From IMG/VR virus record IMGVR_UViG_3300050821_016542, positions 1 through 37,032 of that record: a stretch of 37,032 bases of DNA; one strand, given 5' to 3'. Shown in pieces: positions 6,202-12,984 of this stretch; position 1 is the first letter of the stretch, and each line of letters opens with the position of its first letter. Made by a program: the position numbers and the translations under genes. The DNA is from a virus. The notes below the pieces were generated by a model, which was not told the DNA's origin, ran no database searches, and worked only from the letters and a program-made list of their open reading frames with translations.

Positions 6202-6420
6202 ATGCTTGAAAGTAATAATAATGATGAGGGAGTTCCTTATACTATAAAAGAAGCAGCTAACTTGATAGGTTGGCGTACTAGAAAATTAAAGTATCAAGTA
6301 GAAAGTGGGGCAATACCCTGTTTCATGATAGGTGCACATAAACATATTTTAGGAAAAACAATAAAAGAAATTAAATCAGGGGTTAGTTTTCCTATTGTTA
6401 AAAATGAAGAGGATAAATAA
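6202..6420 (+). CDS. small HTH DNA-binding protein (excisionase/MerR-like fold)
   Basis: A 72-aa protein whose centre (YTIKEAANLIGWRTRKLKYQ, then VESGAIPCFMIGAHKHI) follows the winged HTH_17 excisionase-type pattern: a helix-turn-helix, then a G.IP...IG.H..I wing. GGAGG lies eight bases before the chosen ATG. A GTG three codons earlier overlaps it. As the first rightward early gene beside palindromic operators, it is the best candidate for an early regulator of the switch. There is no integrase on the genome, so an excision role is unlikely. Confidence 0.8.
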   Translation: MLESNNNDEGVPYTIKEAANLIGWRTRKLKYQVESGAIPCFMIGAHKHILGKTIKEIKSGVSFPIVKNEEDK

Positions 6421-6431
6421 AGGTAATTAAA

Positions 6432-6761
6432 ATGCTAAATTTTACTACAAAAATTGGTGGTTATAAATTTTTATTATCCTATGGTTATCAATGCCATGAT
6501 AAATATTTAAAGGATATACAAAATGCATTAAATGATGATAATAATATTAGTTTTGATGACCTTAAAAGTATCCTTAAAAATGATTCATTTCCCTTATGTA
6601 ATTTTATGTGGTCTTTCGTTAATGATATGTATGATAGTTTTGATGATAATGATATGCATGTCATGCAGGAGGAGTTTATTCTTATGAATGAGATAGCGAA
6701 AGCACTATTTGATTATTTTGGAATTCAAATAGTAGAATATCCAAAAGATGAAGATAAATAA
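6432..6761 (+). CDS. hypothetical protein, 109 aa
   Basis: An acidic, soluble protein with a Tyr-rich N-terminus (GGYKFLLSYGYQCHDKYL) and a central DD-rich stretch. It ends YPKDEDK. No family recognised. It follows the HTH gene by 11 bp with a modest AAAGGTAATTAAA leader, so it belongs to the rightward early operon. Confidence 0.7.
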   Translation: MLNFTTKIGGYKFLLSYGYQCHDKYLKDIQNALNDDNNISFDDLKSILKNDSFPLCNFMWSFVNDMYDSFDDNDMHVMQEEFILMNEIAKALFDYFGIQIVEYPKDEDK

Positions 6762-6809
6762 TAAAATTTCTATTAAAAAATGGAGTGTTACTAAGGAGGG
6801 GTCGATATA

Positions 6810-7184
6810 ATGAATATTGATGAATTTAATATGAAAGTTAGGCAGATAAGGGATTTTTTAGAAGAAAATTTAAGTCCTATCATCGATGATTTATATATTA
6901 CTAATACAAAAAAACAGAAAACTTACTCAGGTGCAATGATTATTATTAATGGATTTCTTGACTATTTTATGAATAAAGTTGGTCTTCTTCAAGCTACACG
7001 TGAGTATCATATAAAAGAATCCGGCGATAATGAAGATTTGGAAGAATTAAGAAAGTCATTCTTAGATTGTGTTAATGATTTTACCAACTTTCATAGTAAA
7101 AAAATAGATGAATCCATAAAAGATGGTACTTCAATAAAGATAGAGGTATCAAAAGATGAGATTCTTTCTTCTACCATAAATTGA
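6810..7184 (+). CDS. small helical early protein, family A copy 1
   Basis: A 124-aa all-helical protein preceded by AAGGAGGGG. Its core YSGAMIIINGFLDYFMNKVG followed by LLQATRE is clearly related to YLGGASVMSGFLDFFINKIG then WIQALRE in the next gene. Both then carry a polar middle and end in a helix plus a short beta-like tail (TSIKIEVSKDE versus SAIEVEVRLDK). No known family recognised. The pair begins a run of similarly sized genes. Confidence 0.75.
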   Translation: MNIDEFNMKVRQIRDFLEENLSPIIDDLYITNTKKQKTYSGAMIIINGFLDYFMNKVGLLQATREYHIKESGDNEDLEELRKSFLDCVNDFTNFHSKKIDESIKDGTSIKIEVSKDEILSSTIN

Positions 7185-7226
7185 TATGAGAAAATAATGG
7201 ACATAACATAGAGGTAATAAGAACAA

Positions 7227-7580
7227 ATGGATACTGAAGAGCTTAGATTAAGAACTAAAAATATTACATATTATCTTTCGGATGAATTAGATAAAAATAT
7301 TGATCGCTTATTTTTATCTTTAATGAAAGCACAAAATAGTTATTTGGGTGGCGCAAGTGTTATGTCTGGTTTTTTAGATTTTTTCATAAATAAAATTGGC
7401 TGGATTCAGGCTTTGAGAGAGGGTAATATGCCGGAAGAAATTCAAAAAGATTTAATAAATAGAAAGCCAATTTTTACTGCTATCAATGGTAGTATTGATT
7501 ATTATAGAGAAATGATGGCTAAAGGAATAAAAGATAATTCAGCAATTGAGGTAGAAGTACGTTTAGATAAAATAGACTAA
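7227..7580 (+). CDS. small helical early protein, family A copy 2
   Basis: A 117-aa paralog of the preceding gene with the conserved GFLDFFINKIG core at about residues 47-57 and the same C-terminal (D)xS(A/I)I(E/K)(V/I)EV pattern. The N-terminal helices differ more. AGAGG lies about 13 bases upstream, longer than ideal. Function unknown. Maintained duplication suggests non-identical partners or an escape-from-host arms race (inference). Confidence 0.75.
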   Translation: MDTEELRLRTKNITYYLSDELDKNIDRLFLSLMKAQNSYLGGASVMSGFLDFFINKIGWIQALREGNMPEEIQKDLINRKPIFTAINGSIDYYREMMAKGIKDNSAIEVEVRLDKID

Positions 7581-7606
7581 AATATGTATTATAGGGGTAA
7601 TGGATA

Positions 7607-7942
7607 ATGGATGATCAAGAAGAAATTAATGAAATTACCGATGAATTAATTAAAAGCATGAAATTAATCTTTAAAAAAAAATCTAAGAACTTCAATCTTA
7701 ATGATAAGAGAAAGTTGGCTATTTTTCATTCTTCTATTTTAAGTGCTCTTAATAGAATGTCTGCTGAGCATTTAGCTCATACTTTGCATGATAATGATGA
7801 TAGTGAAGAATGTATTACCCGAGAATTGGGTATCGCATGGGGTTTTATGCAAGATTTAATTTTTAATCTAACCAAATTCAAAGAAAGTTTAAGGGAAAAA
7901 ACAAGTCCTGTATTTAGGAACATGAATTTAGAAATTATTTAA
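7607..7942 (+). CDS. small helical early protein, possibly related to family A
   Basis: A 111-aa protein: basic N-terminal half (KLIFKKKSKNFNLNDKRK), then a hydrophobic helix FHSSILSALNRMSAEHLAHT at the same relative place as the GFLDFF core of the two preceding genes, an acidic patch and a second helix. Size and helix spacing match its neighbours, but sequence identity is too low to claim homology by eye. A TAGGGGTAATGG leader precedes it. Confidence 0.65.
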   Translation: MDDQEEINEITDELIKSMKLIFKKKSKNFNLNDKRKLAIFHSSILSALNRMSAEHLAHTLHDNDDSEECITRELGIAWGFMQDLIFNLTKFKESLREKTSPVFRNMNLEII

Positions 7943-7980
7943 TCAATATTAAGGTAAGCTTTTATTAGAAAGGATATTAA

Positions 7981-8295
7981 ATGATGGATCATGAAAAATT
8001 AATTAATAAATATAAATTTATTGAAAATGATAAAAAAAATATTGAAAATGATCTTATTGATTTGATGGAAAAGAAACAGGATGATTTTTTACAGAATTTT
8101 GAAAATAAAAATTTTGGAAAAGGCGTATTTGTCCATCTTTATTGGGAGGCATTACTCGAATTACATGCACGCTTAACAAGAGATTTAGGAAATAATTTTA
8201 TTAATCCTTTAGATAAAAAAGAATGGGGAAGAAAGTATATTATAGCTCTCCTAAAAGAAGCTAAATATTTGACGAAAAAATGGGATATTAAATGA
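7981..8295 (+). CDS. small helical early protein, 104 aa
   Basis: A helical protein rich in Lys/Asn/Glu. A hydrophobic helix FVHLYWEALLELHARL starts near residue 50, again matching the layout of the neighbouring small genes. AAAGGATATTAA precedes the ATG. Its stop overlaps the next start (ATGA), so translation is coupled. No family recognised. Confidence 0.7.
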   Translation: MMDHEKLINKYKFIENDKKNIENDLIDLMEKKQDDFLQNFENKNFGKGVFVHLYWEALLELHARLTRDLGNNFINPLDKKEWGRKYIIALLKEAKYLTKKWDIK

Positions 8296-8639
8296 TGGAA
8301 CATAAAAAAGAAAGTTTAACCACTGACTTCAGGAATGATTTAATGTTATTGATTGGAAAATACAATAATGAATTTAATAAAGATTATAAGTGCGATAAAT
8401 TCATGTCAGAGGTTTTTATAGGTGGCCTTTCTAAATTATTATCTTATTTAATAGCAACTGGTTCTTCTTCTAAAGAGGGAACTCTAGATAAAGCTAATGC
8501 CGCAATTTTATTAGGTGAAATATTACATTTTATAGGTCAAGGTGTTATTCCTTGTTTTGAAGAGATAAAAGAAGCTAAAGATAAGCATATGATGGAGATT
8601 AACAATGATAAAAACAATGATAATTTTAAAAAAAAATGA
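8292..8639 (+). CDS. small helical early protein, 115 aa
   Basis: An all-helical protein with a core FIGGLSKLLSYLIATGSSS near residue 42 and a second hydrophobic helix AAILLGEILHFIGQGVIPCF. The C-terminus is a charged Asn/Lys tail. It is translationally coupled to the previous gene. The F.(G/S)G(F/L)..(L/F)L pattern at the same depth as in family A again hints at common ancestry. Function unknown. Confidence 0.7.
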   Translation: MMEHKKESLTTDFRNDLMLLIGKYNNEFNKDYKCDKFMSEVFIGGLSKLLSYLIATGSSSKEGTLDKANAAILLGEILHFIGQGVIPCFEEIKEAKDKHMMEINNDKNNDNFKKK

Positions 8640-8736
8640 AGTTTCTTCTCGCATAAGAATAGCTATCTTGGAAATTTTAGAACCAGAATTTAACGGGCTT
8701 AGTGATATAAATGATAATGAATTGAAAATGGCATGA
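8605..8736 (+). CDS. possible 43-aa protein overlapping the previous gene
   Basis: A 43-codon frame starts MIKTMIILKKNEVSSRIRIA and ends NDNELKMA. GGAG lies seven bases before its ATG inside the end of the upstream gene, and it then occupies the space up to the next gene. This is a good small-gene configuration. No similarity can be judged. Confidence 0.5.
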   Translation: MIKTMIILKKNEVSSRIRIAILEILEPEFNGLSDINDNELKMA

Positions 8737-8774
8737 TTTTTTAAATTAAATATTTACAACAAGGATGTTGAAAA

Positions 8775-9032
8775 ATGATTAATTATATAAACCTAAAAAA
8801 TGAAAAGGGGCTATCTTTTGCTGGAAACCCCCTTTTCCCACACACACCCAGGAGTATTTGGATGCGCATGTTTTATTCTACCAAACAGTTTATTTTCTTG
8901 TCAACCATTATTTTAAATAAAGTCACAATTTATTTAAAACAAAATAAGAGAATTCTATCTTACGATTTAGTTCTCTTCAAAGATAAAAAATTACTAACAA
9001 TCATAACAAAAACCGAAGGAATAATAGTATGA
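8775..9032 (+). CDS. hypothetical protein, 85 aa
   Basis: A basic protein (MINYINLKNEKGLSF...) with a hydrophobic, beta-like middle (FIFLSTIILNKVTIYL) and a C-terminal KKLLTIITKTEGIIV. AAGGATGTTGAAAA precedes the ATG. Its stop overlaps the start of the Rep-like gene, which argues for coupling and against a random frame. It may be a leader that sets Rep translation. No family recognised. Confidence 0.5.
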   Translation: MINYINLKNEKGLSFAGNPLFPHTPRSIWMRMFYSTKQFIFLSTIILNKVTIYLKQNKRILSYDLVLFKDKKLLTIITKTEGIIV

Positions 9033-10570
9033 TTACCAGTGCATTATCTTTAAGTAAGGAAATAGTTAATCCCCTTACTCACCTTAATAGTATCAAAGAA
9101 TTCTTTATGTTGGCTAGTCCTATTTTAAAAGAATTGTCTGCAAGCAATATTTCCTCCACTGCAAAATCATTATGGAAAGTAATCTTAGACCTATCTAAGA
9201 AGACAAAATCTCTAACTTGTTCCTATGCGCGATCTGCTCTAGCTAAAATGATTAATCGGTCAGTAAGAACAGTGACAACATTAGTAGCTGAATTAGAAGA
9301 TCATGGCTTTTTGAATGTTAGCCGTGGTTATGCTAGTCCCACCAGAAGGAGAATAAATGTCTATCATATAACCCTCCCTCAATATTTGATAGAAAAGGTT
9401 ATGCAAGAGCCTAATAGAAAGAAAAAGTTTCAAACTAAACAAAGGAGCGATGCCATGGAAAGGCTATGCACTAATGATAATTCATCCTCTATTTATGCCC
9501 CCTCCCCCCTTGAAGAATATAGTCTCCATGATAAGGATGATAGTGCAGAAAACTGCACTATAGATAAGAAAGAAGATCTTAATAACAATAACAACCTAAC
9601 AGATAACCCCAACTCCATTTCTGTTCCTATTTCTGTGTGTGTTAAAGAATTTAACGTTTTCGAGTCTCAGGGATTACTTGTGTATGTAAAAAGCCTAGTT
9701 AATGCACAATACCCAGAAATCCTTGATTTTATGGATGCCATCAAAAATCAGTTTGAATCTGGAAAATATGAACTAATAGAAGAGATTAAAGTTAAATGTC
9801 AAAAAATTGGTGAATCAAGGAAAGAATTAGAACATATTAAAGAGCATGAATTCCATAATATGAATAAAATAATGCCATTAACTATTAAAGAAAGAATTTT
9901 ATGCGAAGAAAGAAATAGTATCTTGGATTATAAAGATGAATTAGACAGCATGATAAAAAATTCATCTTTTATATATGTCCTAACAGTTATTTTCAAGAAG
10001 TACGAACAATACAAACACTTCTATGGCGAGAAGAAAAAGATAAGTGCTAACAAATCATCCTACTTTGAAAACAGAGAATCTAATAGCGAATATGAACAAG
10101 TAGAGCAAGCTGAAACAATGTGTAGCGTCATATTAAGTGAAATCAAATCGGATATTTCAAGACATCAAATCAATGCTAAATTAGCATTCTTTTTGAAAGA
10201 CCCATGCTTTGTAGGACATGATTTACGTGTTCACGATCCAAAGATACCTAAGAACATATTGAACAGATATTTTGAACAAGTTCAAGAAATTATAAAAGAT
10301 GACACGGTATATGAAATTTTCAACGAGATGGCAGCTTCCGTGAGATTTGGTGAGCTTTCACGATGTAAAGATGAAGAAGGACGAATTAGTTTTATAAAAG
10401 GTTTTAATGTGGCTTTAAAGCTTCTTAGGGAAGGACGATGGACAACGCCTAAATGTGTATCGGTAGTATTAGAGATGATTCCATATTCTGAATTGAAGGT
10501 TAATATTAATGGTATTTCATTGTTCGAGGATGTGAATCGTCAACTAGATAGCATGGGATTGTCAATTTAA
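9029..10570 (+). CDS. winged-helix replication-initiator-like protein
   Basis: A 513-aa protein. Residues about 60-130 form a winged helix of the HTH_36 type seen in plasmid and phage Rep proteins: LTCSYARSALAKMINRSVRT, VTTLVAELEDHGFLNVSRG and a basic hairpin SPTRRRINVYHITLP. A low-complexity Asn/Asp linker (residues 150-200) follows, then a long helical C-terminal region without a visible Walker motif, so it is not a helicase. No other replication gene is recognisable, so this is the best candidate for an initiator that recruits host DnaA/DnaB. Translation is coupled to the previous frame. Confidence 0.7.
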   Translation: MITSALSLSKEIVNPLTHLNSIKEFFMLASPILKELSASNISSTAKSLWKVILDLSKKTKSLTCSYARSALAKMINRSVRTVTTLVAELEDHGFLNVSRGYASPTRRRINVYHITLPQYLIEKVMQEPNRKKKFQTKQRSDAMERLCTNDNSSSIYAPSPLEEYSLHDKDDSAENCTIDKKEDLNNNNNLTDNPNSISVPISVCVKEFNVFESQGLLVYVKSLVNAQYPEILDFMDAIKNQFESGKYELIEEIKVKCQKIGESRKELEHIKEHEFHNMNKIMPLTIKERILCEERNSILDYKDELDSMIKNSSFIYVLTVIFKKYEQYKHFYGEKKKISANKSSYFENRESNSEYEQVEQAETMCSVILSEIKSDISRHQINAKLAFFLKDPCFVGHDLRVHDPKIPKNILNRYFEQVQEIIKDDTVYEIFNEMAASVRFGELSRCKDEEGRISFIKGFNVALKLLREGRWTTPKCVSVVLEMIPYSELKVNINGISLFEDVNRQLDSMGLSI

Positions 10571-10599
10571 TGGGTTTATTGTCAACCAAAGGAGTTGGT

Positions 10600-10755
10600 A
10601 TGAGCTTCACGGAAGAAGATTTGGATAAGAAATATCCATTGACGGAAGAGGAAAGATTACAACTAAAAAGTAAAATTTCTTTTTTAGAAGTAGATATTTG
10701 TAATAAAAAACGGGAGATTGAGATGATAAAGAAATTGATAGAAGGATATGATTAG
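10600..10755 (+). CDS. tandem short coiled-coil protein 1, 51 aa
   Basis: AAAGGAG lies five bases before this ATG, which is therefore preferred over the in-frame ATG ten codons upstream. The protein is a charged helix with heptad-like spacing and the motif KISFLEVDICNKKREIEMIK. It is the first of four consecutive genes of 51-62 aa built on the same (S/K)I.(F/L/S)(L/I)E.(D/E)I pattern. No known family recognised. Confidence 0.65.
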   Translation: MSFTEEDLDKKYPLTEEERLQLKSKISFLEVDICNKKREIEMIKKLIEGYD

Positions 10756-10777
10756 GTAAAATTTAAGAGGGTAAAAT

Positions 10778-10948
10778 ATGAGTAATGAGACTATTTCTAT
10801 GATTAAAAGGAACATCAAATTTTTAGAAGAAGATATTATTAATTGTCAAAATAATATGAAAAAATATGAGGTTCTTCTTGAAAAAAGAATGAGATCTCTT
10901 AAAAAAGAGAAAGATTTATTGGAACATTGGGAAAATTTAATGAGGTAA
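10778..10948 (+). CDS. tandem short coiled-coil protein 2, 56 aa
   Basis: A 56-aa frame starting MSNETISMIKRNIKFLEEDI with AAGAGGGTAAAAT before the ATG. The NIKFLEEDI segment matches KISFLEVDI of the preceding gene and SNIKLIEKEI of the fourth. Strongly helical, rich in Lys and Glu, ending in HWENLMR. It lies 22 bp after the previous gene and 3 bp before the next. Confidence 0.6.
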   Translation: MSNETISMIKRNIKFLEEDIINCQNNMKKYEVLLEKRMRSLKKEKDLLEHWENLMR

Positions 10949-10951
10949 ACT

Positions 10952-11140
10952 ATGTCTAAAGAAAGTTGTGAAAAAGAAGATCTTTTGAATTCTGTTTTAA
11001 TCAAAATTAAATCGATTGAAGAAGAGATTACAAAGCTAAAAGTTTTATCAGAAGGTATAAATAAATACATTTTAAATTATGAAAGTTCACTTATGATGCA
11101 TAAAAACATGATAGATATTATTAATGATGTTATAAAATAG
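10952..11140 (+). CDS. tandem short coiled-coil protein 3, 62 aa
   Basis: A 62-aa helical protein with the segment IKIKSIEEEITKLKVLSEGI, the same pattern as its three neighbours. ATGAGGTAAACT before the ATG provides a GAGG. The C-terminal half is more hydrophobic (MMHKNMIDIINDVIK) than in the others. Function unknown. Confidence 0.65.
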   Translation: MSKESCEKEDLLNSVLIKIKSIEEEITKLKVLSEGINKYILNYESSLMMHKNMIDIINDVIK

Positions 11141-11163
11141 TCAAGTTTAAAATGGAGAATAAG

Positions 11164-11331
11164 ATGTCTAAACCAATCCGTGAACCCAGAGAAGATGTTG
11201 ATGGTATTATTATAAGCAACATCAAATTAATTGAAAAAGAAATAGCCAAACGTAAAGATCTAATAGAAAAAATGGAGGAATCTATTAAAGAGGGAGAACT
11301 TACCTTAGAAATTCTTAAAGATATGTTGTAA
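11164..11331 (+). CDS. tandem short coiled-coil protein 4, 55 aa
   Basis: A 55-aa frame starting MSKPIREPREDVDGIIISNI and continuing KLIEKEIAKRKDLIEKMEES. GGAGAATAAG precedes the ATG. It has the motif SNIKLIEKEI shared with the three genes before it. It is the last gene of this rightward run; a minus-strand tRNA follows. Confidence 0.6.
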   Translation: MSKPIREPREDVDGIIISNIKLIEKEIAKRKDLIEKMEESIKEGELTLEILKDML

Positions 11332-11415
11332 TTTTCTAAAGATTTTACAAAATAATCAAAATTATTTCAAAACTTATAATTATAAATGAATGGTAAAGAA
11401 GATAATTTTATATGC

Positions 11416-11487
11416 CTCCCCGAGACAGATTCGAACTGCCGACCCAATGGTTAACAGCCATACGCTCTACCACTGAGCTACCGGGGA
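11416..11487 (-). tRNA. tRNA-Asn (GUU)
   Basis: The minus strand folds into a full cloverleaf: acceptor TCCCCGG paired with TCGGGGA (one G-T pair), D arm GCTC/GAGC, anticodon loop CTGTTAA giving GUU, five-base variable loop and T arm GGCAG/CTGTC with TTCGAAT loop. The discriminator is G, as expected for Asn. CCA is not encoded. It is antisense to the direction of the surrounding genes. Confidence 0.95.
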
Positions 11488-11525
11488 ATGATCGATATTA
11501 TAAATAATAGTTTGACTTAAGGTCA

Positions 11526-12275
11526 ATGTTTAAGATGGAAAAGAATATGCATGACTTCGAGCTGAAAAACATAGAAGGGTTTGATATAAACAATTTTAAG
11601 CAGATTAATTTCATTGTGGGTAAGAATGGGGTGGGTAAATCTCTTTTTATTGATCGTTTAATTAAAGCTTATAATGATGGTTTATTTCCTTTTTATAACA
11701 GAGCTAAAGTACATTTTCGTCCTCATAGGTTTGCCATAGACTACGGCCCCATTTGTATTATTAAGTCATATCTTCCTGATTTAAGTTCAATGGTGAAAAA
11801 ATGTATTAATGACTTAGTAGAAGACTTTGATAGCAAAGAAGTTGTTAAATTGGTAGACGACTCTTTAAAATTCTTTTTAGAAAATGAGGAATGTTTCTTA
11901 AACCATTATAATGAGAAGTGTTTATTAGACTATTACAATCATAATAAATTTATATTCAATTTATTATGTAACGTATTTTTTAGTAGTACACAAACTATAT
12001 TTATTTCAGAGCCATTCGATTCTATATTTCATCATTCTATCCTACAGTTTGTTGCTACACTTATTTATTGCATTATATCTGTAGAACCTAATTTAAAATT
12101 TATTTCTATCACTCAAAGTCATGACTTAATTAATCAATTTTGGGTTGCTTTACAAAGGCACGGAGATGTACTTGGATTGCACCGTCTTGAAGAAATAGAT
12201 GGAAAACTCTGCATGGTCAGCTTTCCCAAAGATGAGCTTGATACTGCCATGGAACTAAACTGGGAAGTTCGGTGA
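11526..12275 (+). CDS. SMC/ABC-type AAA ATPase (AAA_15/AAA_21-like)
   Basis: A 249-aa protein with an N-terminal strand ELKNIEGFDINNFKQINFIV leading into a Walker A motif GKNGVGKS (about residues 33-40). Near residue 160 TIFISEPFDSIFHHSILQF stands where family members have a Walker B plus Asp-box (IDEPE..LHP); the expected Asp is Ser in ISEP. An H-loop-like ITQSHD follows. The lid and coiled-coil arms are very short. Such ATPases occur in OLD-like nucleases and many mobile-element systems; no nuclease domain is attached here. It is not ParA, which would have KGGVGKT. It precedes the parS palindrome directly. Confidence 0.75.
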   Translation: MFKMEKNMHDFELKNIEGFDINNFKQINFIVGKNGVGKSLFIDRLIKAYNDGLFPFYNRAKVHFRPHRFAIDYGPICIIKSYLPDLSSMVKKCINDLVEDFDSKEVVKLVDDSLKFFLENEECFLNHYNEKCLLDYYNHNKFIFNLLCNVFFSSTQTIFISEPFDSIFHHSILQFVATLIYCIISVEPNLKFISITQSHDLINQFWVALQRHGDVLGLHRLEEIDGKLCMVSFPKDELDTAMELNWEVR

Positions 12276-12303
12276 ACCCCTGTGTATCTGTGCATGGCGT
12301 GCG

Positions 12304-12321
12304 ATGTTCCACGTGGAACAT
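12304..12321. promoter_or_regulatory. perfect chromosomal-type parS site
   Basis: The 18-bp perfect palindrome ATGTTCCACGTGGAACAT contains the 16-mer TGTTCCACGTGGAACA, which agrees with the bacterial chromosomal parS consensus TGTTYCACGTGRAACA bound by ParB. It is intergenic, 28 bp after the ATPase gene. No ParA or ParB gene is visible on the genome, so the obvious ligand is the host ParB (inference). Confidence 0.75.
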
Positions 12322-12325
12322 TTAG

Positions 12326-12376
12326 CTAACCGAATTCAGCTAGCGTTCGGTTAGTAGTTACCCGAATTCGGCTAAC
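12326..12376. repeat. two adjacent palindromic elements centred on GAATTC
   Basis: CTAACCGAA and TTCGGTTAG (12326-12354) form a 9-bp inverted repeat around an 11-base spacer. GTTACCCGAATTCGGCTAAC (12357-12376) is a 20-bp palindrome with a single mismatch. They lie between the parS site and the next gene and resemble the palindromes on the far side of that gene. Confidence 0.7.
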
Positions 12377-12426
12377 TTACTATTGACATTTTTAGAAATT
12401 GTATAAAGCATTAATAATGGGAGAGA

Positions 12427-12816
12427 ATGATGTCCCACGTGGAACCTATTCATTTATTAAGCGCAGACCTTGGAATAGAGAAGCGTATCAAAACATATGC
12501 ATGGCATACTTCAATAGAAGAGCTAATAGATATGTATGAATATGGACAGCTTGTTATACCTGATGAGTATAAAGAACGTTCTATCATAATAAAACCTGAG
12601 TTCACCAAAGCTCTAATAGAAGGGCGTGTAACTATTCCTTATATGTGGGTTTCTCTTCGTAGAAGAGAAGGAAAGTGGGTACTTGAAAAAGGTATAGAAT
12701 TATTTTTAATAATTATTGACGAAGTGTCTTTGAATGGAAAGTCTAAGTTTAAAAATAAAAAATGCTATGTAGATAAAATAGAAGAAGAATGGGTGACCAT
12801 TTTATATTTTTATTGA
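12427..12816 (+). CDS. short DUF262 (ParB-like-nuclease clan) relative, degenerate
   Basis: A 129-aa protein. Residues 25-85 follow the DUF262 N-terminal pattern: TSIEELIDMYEYGQLVIPDE, then a charged turn, KALIEGRVTIPYMWVSLRRR and EGKWVLEKG. Family members continue with a DGQQR catalytic-type motif; here EKGIEL takes that place, so the active site looks lost. Full DUF262 proteins are several hundred residues long, so this is a stand-alone fragment. GGGAG precedes the two possible ATGs. A parS-like sequence covers codons 2-7. A 36-codon frame overlaps its end. Similarity was judged by eye and is moderate. Confidence 0.6.
   Translation: MMSHVEPIHLLSADLGIEKRIKTYAWHTSIEELIDMYEYGQLVIPDEYKERSIIIKPEFTKALIEGRVTIPYMWVSLRRREGKWVLEKGIELFLIIIDEVSLNGKSKFKNKKCYVDKIEEEWVTILYFY
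12431..12446. promoter_or_regulatory. parS-like site overlapping the start of the DUF262-like gene
   Basis: TGTCCCACGTGGAACC differs from the parS form TGTTCCACGTGGAACC by one base. It lies over the start codon region, where bound ParB would block translation or transcription of the gene. Confidence 0.5.
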
Positions 12817-12899
12817 CTAATGCTTACCAACAAAATCTTGATGAAAGACACTTTGATGAAATAAAGGTTAAGTTTAAAGTTCCAATCAAGAAAAATTAA
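12789..12899 (+). CDS. possible 36-aa frame at the end of the DUF262-like gene
   Basis: A frame starting MGDHFIFLLTNAYQQNLDER overlaps the last codons of the previous gene in another frame. The ribosome binding site is weak (AGAAGAAG). It could be a small gene, or the former C-terminal end of the DUF262-like protein split off by a frameshift. Either reading is uncertain. Confidence 0.3.
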   Translation: MGDHFIFLLTNAYQQNLDERHFDEIKVKFKVPIKKN

Positions 12900-12909
12900 T
12901 AGCTTATCT

Positions 12910-12933
12910 AATTCCCCCGAATTCGAGGGAATT
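12910..12933. repeat. 24-bp palindrome with CGAATTCG core
   Basis: AATTCCC and GGGAATT flank CCGAATTCGA, whose centre CGAATTCG is itself palindromic. No T run follows, so an intrinsic terminator is unlikely. It is part of the palindrome cluster on both sides of the DUF262-like gene. Confidence 0.65.
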
Positions 12934-12968
12934 AAGGGTCGTCCAATTATGCGTGAAACTTTATACAA

Positions 12969-12984
12969 TGTTTCACGTGGAATA
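12969..12984. promoter_or_regulatory. parS-like site 3
   Basis: TGTTTCACGTGGAATA matches the parS consensus with one mismatch at position 15. The half-site GTGAAAC occurs again in inverted orientation at 12953-12959, giving an extra GTGAAAC/GTTTCAC dyad. Confidence 0.5.

Noticed and set aside
6202-6420. HTH protein as an excisionase
   Set aside because: The fold fits, but with no integrase a regulatory role is more likely.
11526-12275. ATPase as a ParA partition protein for the nearby parS
   Set aside because: The Walker A motif is GKNGVGKS, not the deviant KGGVGKT of ParA, and the rest fits SMC/ABC-type ATPases.
12383-12407. Promoter TTGACA...TATAAA before the DUF262-like gene
   Set aside because: The spacer is only 13 bp and no better -10 box lies at the right distance.
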